Shown here: positions 4,525-7,924 of the stretch, piece by piece | How positions within the stretch are numbered: the stretch's first letter is position 1 | How the letters are laid out: each line of letters begins with the position of its first letter | Origin: Clostridiales bacterium | Lineage (GTDB): Bacteria > Bacillota > Clostridia > Lachnospirales > UBA12420 | Reading direction: 5' to 3' | Assembly (NCBI GenBank): GCA_003452395.1 | Contig: DMOI01000024.1 | Coordinates: forward strand, 1,098-9,021 | DNA: 7,924 nt | The notes under the pieces: model-generated | Database searches by the model: none | The model's input: only the letters and a program-made list of their open reading frames with translations | Told to the model about the DNA's origin: nothing | Translations under genes and position numbers: made by a program

Positions 4525-7125
4525 ATGACAGGAAGACAGGAAGACAGGAAGACAGGAAGACTTAAGGAAAAGTCAAGGCTATATCGTATAGTATCGTACA
4601 TTTTAATAATGTCAATACTTATAACTTTAGTAACACCAATGCCAAAAACACATGCGGAGGCGACACCCTTGTCGAGCCTACCAGTAGGGGCGAGGATAAT
4701 GTTTGGAGGTAGGCAGTTTGCAGTGGTGAACCCAAGTGATGGGTTAGTTGTAAGTCTAAGAAACGTGAGTGGTGAGCAATTTGACAGCGATGGTACACAA
4801 ATATATAACCCTTGGGATACTAATAACATAGGGTATTATCTAAATAATACATACTATTACCAATTTCCAGTGACAGAAGAAGGACTAATAAAAAATAGTA
4901 CATGGTACATAGGAAATCAATTAAATGAAACATCAAGTAGTGTAATAACACGTATAGGGCTACTTAGAGAAAGTGAGTACAATGCAGCCAAAGCAGCAGG
5001 TATATTTCCTGGAAATGGAGAAGGTACTGGAACTGATTGGTGGTTAATAACTCAGTATTCTTTTGAAAGTAATAAGGTAAGGGCAGTGGATGCGGCCGGC
5101 AACCCAAATGGAACTGGTGTTAGTGGTACGTATGGTGTGCGTCCCGCTTTTAGAATCTTGGAATCTACAATTTTTGAATATGATGCCTATTCCGGAATGT
5201 ATTATTATCCAGGAACATTAGGATCTGATAAAACATTAAATACTTTAAATGTAGGGGACACACTGATGTTTCACCGTGAAGCTTGGAAGGTGGTGAATCC
5301 ATCTACAGGATTAGTAGTGGCAGATAAGATAGATGGCAGACGAGCATTTGATCAAGATAATACACAAACATATAATCCAAGTGATGGTAGTAACATAGGG
5401 TATTATCTAAATAATACATACTATAATGTACTTGCATCGAAAGAAAAGGGAATCATAAAAAATGGCATATGGTACATCGGAAATGAAACAAATGAAACCG
5501 CTAGTAGCGTAACTGCCAAAGTAGGACTACTTAGAGAAAGCGAATGTAATTCAGCAAGAACAGCAGGCATAATTACTGGTAGTACATATGATAGAATTTG
5601 GTCAATAACACCGTATTCTGGTAATTCTACATATGTCCGTTATTGCTATGGGTATTGGGGAGAGAGTGCCACTGCTAGCAACTTGTATGGTGTACGTCCT
5701 GCCTTGCAAATGTTAGAAACTACAGTTTTGATTTCTGTAGGTAATGGAGTATACAGAATTTTTGCTGATACAGTACCACCAACATCAGCAATAACCTACA
5801 CCCCATCATCCCCACACAAATTCGGCACAGCAGTAACCATCACCGCCACATTCGACGAACCAGTAGCTGACACCCCAGTACCACAAATCAGCATAAGTGG
5901 AGCTAACACGCTCGCCAACACAAACATGACCAAAACAAGCGCCACAGTATACACATACACCCATACAATAGGAGCAGGCGACGGCACCGCCACAGTAGCC
6001 CTTGCCACAGCCCAAGACCTAGCCGGCAATACCGTCACATCCGCCCCGACAAGCGGAGCTACATTCACGGTAGACAATACACCACCAGCAGCACCAACAT
6101 TCGAAGTAAATCCATCAACAAAAACAACTGGCAACGTAACAGTAACCATAAACTACCCGGGAGATGTAGCTACGAAAGAATATAAAATAACAGACACAGG
6201 GATATGGACAGACTACTCAGTACCATTCACAATAACAGAAAACTATACAATATTTACAAAGTGTGCGGATGCATCAGGCAACCAAAATACATCAGCAAGC
6301 CTAAGCGTGACAAATATAGACAGAACACCACCAAGCGCACCAACAGTAAGCCCAGCAACAGGAACATATAACACAGCACAGATGATAGAAGTATCAAATA
6401 CGTCAACAGATGTAACATATACATACTACACAACAGACGGATCAGACCCCAATATTACAACACCTACAAAAGTAACAGGTGCACAGACGATAACAATAGA
6501 CGGAGATGATGGGGACGTAGTAATACTAAAACTAGTAAGCTATGACGGAATAAATCTAGGAACAGAAATAACAACAGCAACATACACATTCGCAAAAAAT
6601 GGACCGGGGATAACAGCAAACCCAGCGGCCAGAGCAAAAGCCCCAGATGACATAAGCGTAGCACTAACAATAACACCAGGAGGAGCAGAGGTAACTAACT
6701 GGAAATATCAATGGGACACAGATCAAACACTAGACGATACAAAATGGACAGATGGAGAAATGCCAATCACAACGCCGGAAACTATAACCCAAAACACAAA
6801 CGGAACATGGTACCTACACGTAAGAGCAACAGATAATAACACAAACATAACCACGCAAACCTACGGAGCATACAAAAAAGGAACAGCAACAATAGATGCT
6901 GAATATGCAGATGACACATACGCAGACGAAAGAAGATACTTCAAATACTATATAGGACTTGATGCAAACGACATAGGAAGAGTAATGCTAGTAGCACCAA
7001 AAGATGCAGGAGGAGTAAAACCAATATTCACAAGAGACGATATACTAGACCAAGCGACACATAGATTTAAAGTTAGTGGAGTTTATTATATAGATAGAGA
7101 AGGGAAGATACAGGAGTACGATTAA
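4525..7125 (+). CDS. Secreted modular protein 2: signal peptide, two DUF6273-like modules, Ig-like and chitobiase-C-like domains
   Basis: This is 866 residues, complete, and a paralogue of the gene ending at 2612. The charged n-region is encoded by an octamer repeat. A hydrophobic core at about residues 22-37 (IVSYILIMSILITLVT) follows, with likely cleavage after THA at residue 44. DUF6273-like modules span about residues 52-227 and 237-413, opening LPVGARIMFGGRQFAV and NVGDTLMFHREAWKVV and closing GVRPAF and GVRPAL. An Ig-like domain (about 418-520) is followed by another Ig-like segment (521-600), a chitobiase C-terminal-like domain with YYTTDGSDPN (602-690), a segment with WYLHVRATD (692-785) and a C-terminal tail (791-866). 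No catalytic motif, sortase signal or SLH repeat is seen. A surface or secreted binding role is inferred. The gene has its own promoter and ribosome binding site and ends at a strong terminator. The repeat after the start codon suggests on/off phase variation; in this sequence the frame is ON. Confidence 0.93.
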   Translation: MTGRQEDRKTGRLKEKSRLYRIVSYILIMSILITLVTPMPKTHAEATPLSSLPVGARIMFGGRQFAVVNPSDGLVVSLRNVSGEQFDSDGTQIYNPWDTNNIGYYLNNTYYYQFPVTEEGLIKNSTWYIGNQLNETSSSVITRIGLLRESEYNAAKAAGIFPGNGEGTGTDWWLITQYSFESNKVRAVDAAGNPNGTGVSGTYGVRPAFRILESTIFEYDAYSGMYYYPGTLGSDKTLNTLNVGDTLMFHREAWKVVNPSTGLVVADKIDGRRAFDQDNTQTYNPSDGSNIGYYLNNTYYNVLASKEKGIIKNGIWYIGNETNETASSVTAKVGLLRESECNSARTAGIITGSTYDRIWSITPYSGNSTYVRYCYGYWGESATASNLYGVRPALQMLETTVLISVGNGVYRIFADTVPPTSAITYTPSSPHKFGTAVTITATFDEPVADTPVPQISISGANTLANTNMTKTSATVYTYTHTIGAGDGTATVALATAQDLAGNTVTSAPTSGATFTVDNTPPAAPTFEVNPSTKTTGNVTVTINYPGDVATKEYKITDTGIWTDYSVPFTITENYTIFTKCADASGNQNTSASLSVTNIDRTPPSAPTVSPATGTYNTAQMIEVSNTSTDVTYTYYTTDGSDPNITTPTKVTGAQTITIDGDDGDVVILKLVSYDGINLGTEITTATYTFAKNGPGITANPAARAKAPDDISVALTITPGGAEVTNWKYQWDTDQTLDDTKWTDGEMPITTPETITQNTNGTWYLHVRATDNNTNITTQTYGAYKKGTATIDAEYADDTYADERRYFKYYIGLDANDIGRVMLVAPKDAGGVKPIFTRDDILDQATHRFKVSGVYYIDREGKIQEYD
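4528..4559 (+). repeat. Octanucleotide tandem repeat (ACAGGAAG)4 just after the start codon
   Basis: Four perfect copies of ACAGGAAG start immediately after ATG 4525, followed by a partial AC. Translated, they give the charged n-region TGRQEDRKTGR. The unit is 8 bp, so any change of one or two units shifts the frame. The alternative frames meet TAA at 4563-4565 and TAG at 4589-4591. With four copies the frame joins the signal peptide. The position, right behind the start codon, is typical of contingency-locus repeats. Confidence 0.96.
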
Positions 7126-7127
7126 GG

Positions 7128-7171
7128 AAATCAACTCCATACCAAAGTTTTTTTGGGTATGGAGTTGATTT
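7128..7171 (+). terminator. Long hairpin terminator after secreted protein 2
   Basis: It starts two bases after the stop codon. A 16-bp inverted repeat (7128-7143 against 7156-7171) is the same as the one at 2615. One extra G at 7155 becomes a bulge before the inner AAA/TTT pairs. The 3' arm carries the -35 element of the downstream promoter. Confidence 0.85.
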
Positions 7172-7193
7172 TAAATTATTAATAATGTATAAT
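7165..7193 (+). promoter_or_regulatory. Promoter for ATPase 2, -35 within the terminator stem
   Basis: TTGATT (7165-7170), a 17-bp spacer and TATAAT (7188-7193) give a predicted start near 7200, about 30 bases before ATG 7230. Hexamers, spacing and overlap with the terminator stem are the same as at 2651-2679. Confidence 0.8.
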
Positions 7194-7215
7194 ATAATTA
7201 TTAATAATTGGAAAC

Positions 7216-7219
7216 GGAG
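7216..7219 (+). promoter_or_regulatory. Ribosome binding site of ATPase 2 with two competing ATGs
   Basis: GGAG at 7216-7219 (within CGGAGAG) precedes two ATGs. ATG 7230 is 10 bases away and opens the ATPase frame. ATG 7226 is 6 bases away, in another frame, and reads only MDERI before a stop. Homology to copy 1 makes 7230 the functional start. Confidence 0.6.
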
Positions 7220-7229
7220 AGTGAAATGG

Positions 7230-7924
7230 ATGAAAGAATTTAATATAACAACAACTTGTATACCAGAAAAACACTATATGGTAGACACAAGCGGGAAGGT
7301 AGATAAGATAATAAAAATACTAGTAGATAAGGGGAAATACTTCACAATAAACAGAGCAAGACAATTCGGGAAAACAACGACTATGTTCAGGCTTATGAAT
7401 AAACTAGAAAACAAATACATAGTAATTAAAACAAGCTTTGAAGGAAAAAGCTACCTGTTCAAAGACGAAGAAAGCTTTGCAAATGGCATATTTGAATTAT
7501 TTTCTGAAAGCTTTAGGTTTACAGATAAAGAAACATATGCCAAATTATTAAAGTATGGCGTAACAGATATGAAAAGCATGAAGGACGTATCAAGGGAAAT
7601 AACGAGATTGTGTGACGAAAGTGAAAAAGAAATAATACTTATGATAGATGAGGTAGATAAAGCAAGTAACTTTGTAGTATTTATGGACTTTATTGGGGAA
7701 CTCAGGGATAAATATATAAACGCACAAAATAAAATGGACAAAACCTTCATATCAGTAATCCTAGCAGGAGTAAGTGATATAAAAAACCTAAAGGTGCACA
7801 TATCAGATAGAAGAATACTAACAGGGAACGAGGCAGAAAAGTTACAAAAAGGGGAATACAACAGTCCATGGAACGTAGCAGCAGATTTTGATATAGACAT
7901 GAGCTTTAATCCAGAGGAGATAGC
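7230..7924 (+). CDS. AAA-like ATPase 2, paralogue of the 2716 gene (3' partial)
   Basis: The frame from ATG 7230 is open to the window end, giving 231 complete codons. By eye it differs from the 2716 product at roughly 33 of 231 aligned residues, so about 85% identity. It keeps the N-terminal motif KEFNITTTCIPEKHYMVDTS, the Walker A-type loop RARQFGKTTT, Walker B EIILMIDEVD and the sensor-like SVILAGVSD. The PD-(D/E)XK region would lie beyond the window, so its presence is only presumed. Most differences cluster on both sides of the Walker A loop. It has its own promoter and follows the terminator of secreted protein 2, repeating the gene order of unit 1. Confidence 0.9.
   Translation, partial: MKEFNITTTCIPEKHYMVDTSGKVDKIIKILVDKGKYFTINRARQFGKTTTMFRLMNKLENKYIVIKTSFEGKSYLFKDEESFANGIFELFSESFRFTDKETYAKLLKYGVTDMKSMKDVSREITRLCDESEKEIILMIDEVDKASNFVVFMDFIGELRDKYINAQNKMDKTFISVILAGVSDIKNLKVHISDRRILTGNEAEKLQKGEYNSPWNVAADFDIDMSFNPEEI

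Larger units (their letters stand above)
6931..7200 (+). repeat. Near-identical direct repeat, copy B (C-terminal tail, terminator and promoter)
   Basis: Partner of 2418-2686, with one inserted G in the hairpin loop region. It is the most conserved block between the two gene-pair units and would be a natural site for homologous recombination between them. Confidence 0.9.

Overview
The window looks like an accessory region of a low-GC Gram-positive bacterium, probably a clostridial Firmicute. The reasons are AT-rich DNA with many ATA (Ile) and AGA (Arg) codons, canonical TTGACA/TATAAT-type promoters, purine-rich ribosome binding sites, a Sec signal peptide without an outer-membrane partner, and DUF6273-like and AAA-like/PD-(D/E)XK families that are common in clostridia. 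The genus cannot be named from the sequence. All genes are on the + strand.

The layout is a tandem duplication of a two-gene unit, about 4.5 kb per copy. Unit 1 has a large secreted modular protein (5'-truncated by the window edge, ending at 2612), then a long hairpin terminator fused to a promoter (2615-2679), then an AAA-like ATPase with a C-terminal PD-(D/E)XK nuclease-like domain (2716-4302). A 222-bp spacer (4303-4524) holds a 20-bp perfect palindrome, a short GC-richer island and a good promoter. Unit 2 repeats the order: secreted protein (4525-7125), near-identical terminator/promoter (7128-7193), and ATPase (7230 to beyond the window end). The array may continue on both sides.

The secreted proteins share one architecture: signal peptide, two DUF6273-like modules, a bacterial Ig-like domain, a second Ig-like segment, a chitobiase C-terminal-like domain, another beta-sandwich-like segment, and a strongly conserved C-terminal tail of about 65 residues. 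They are probably cell-surface or secreted. No LPXTG motif or SLH repeats are visible.

The most notable signal is at the 5' ends of both secreted-protein genes. Each begins with a short tandem repeat inside the reading frame, just before the signal peptide: ten heptamers in copy 1 and four octamers in copy 2. Neither unit length is a multiple of three, and in both genes the two other frames hit stops within about 35 bases of the repeat. This is the architecture of a phase-variable (slipped-strand) on/off switch. It also shows that the first in-window ATG of copy 1 (153) is not the true start, because the signal peptide and the open frame extend upstream through the repeat and off the window. 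The paralogues also differ most in short segments of the DUF6273-like modules, which suggests surface diversification. How the ATPase/nuclease relates to the secreted protein is unknown. The conserved pairing suggests a linked role or co-mobilisation, but this is inference.
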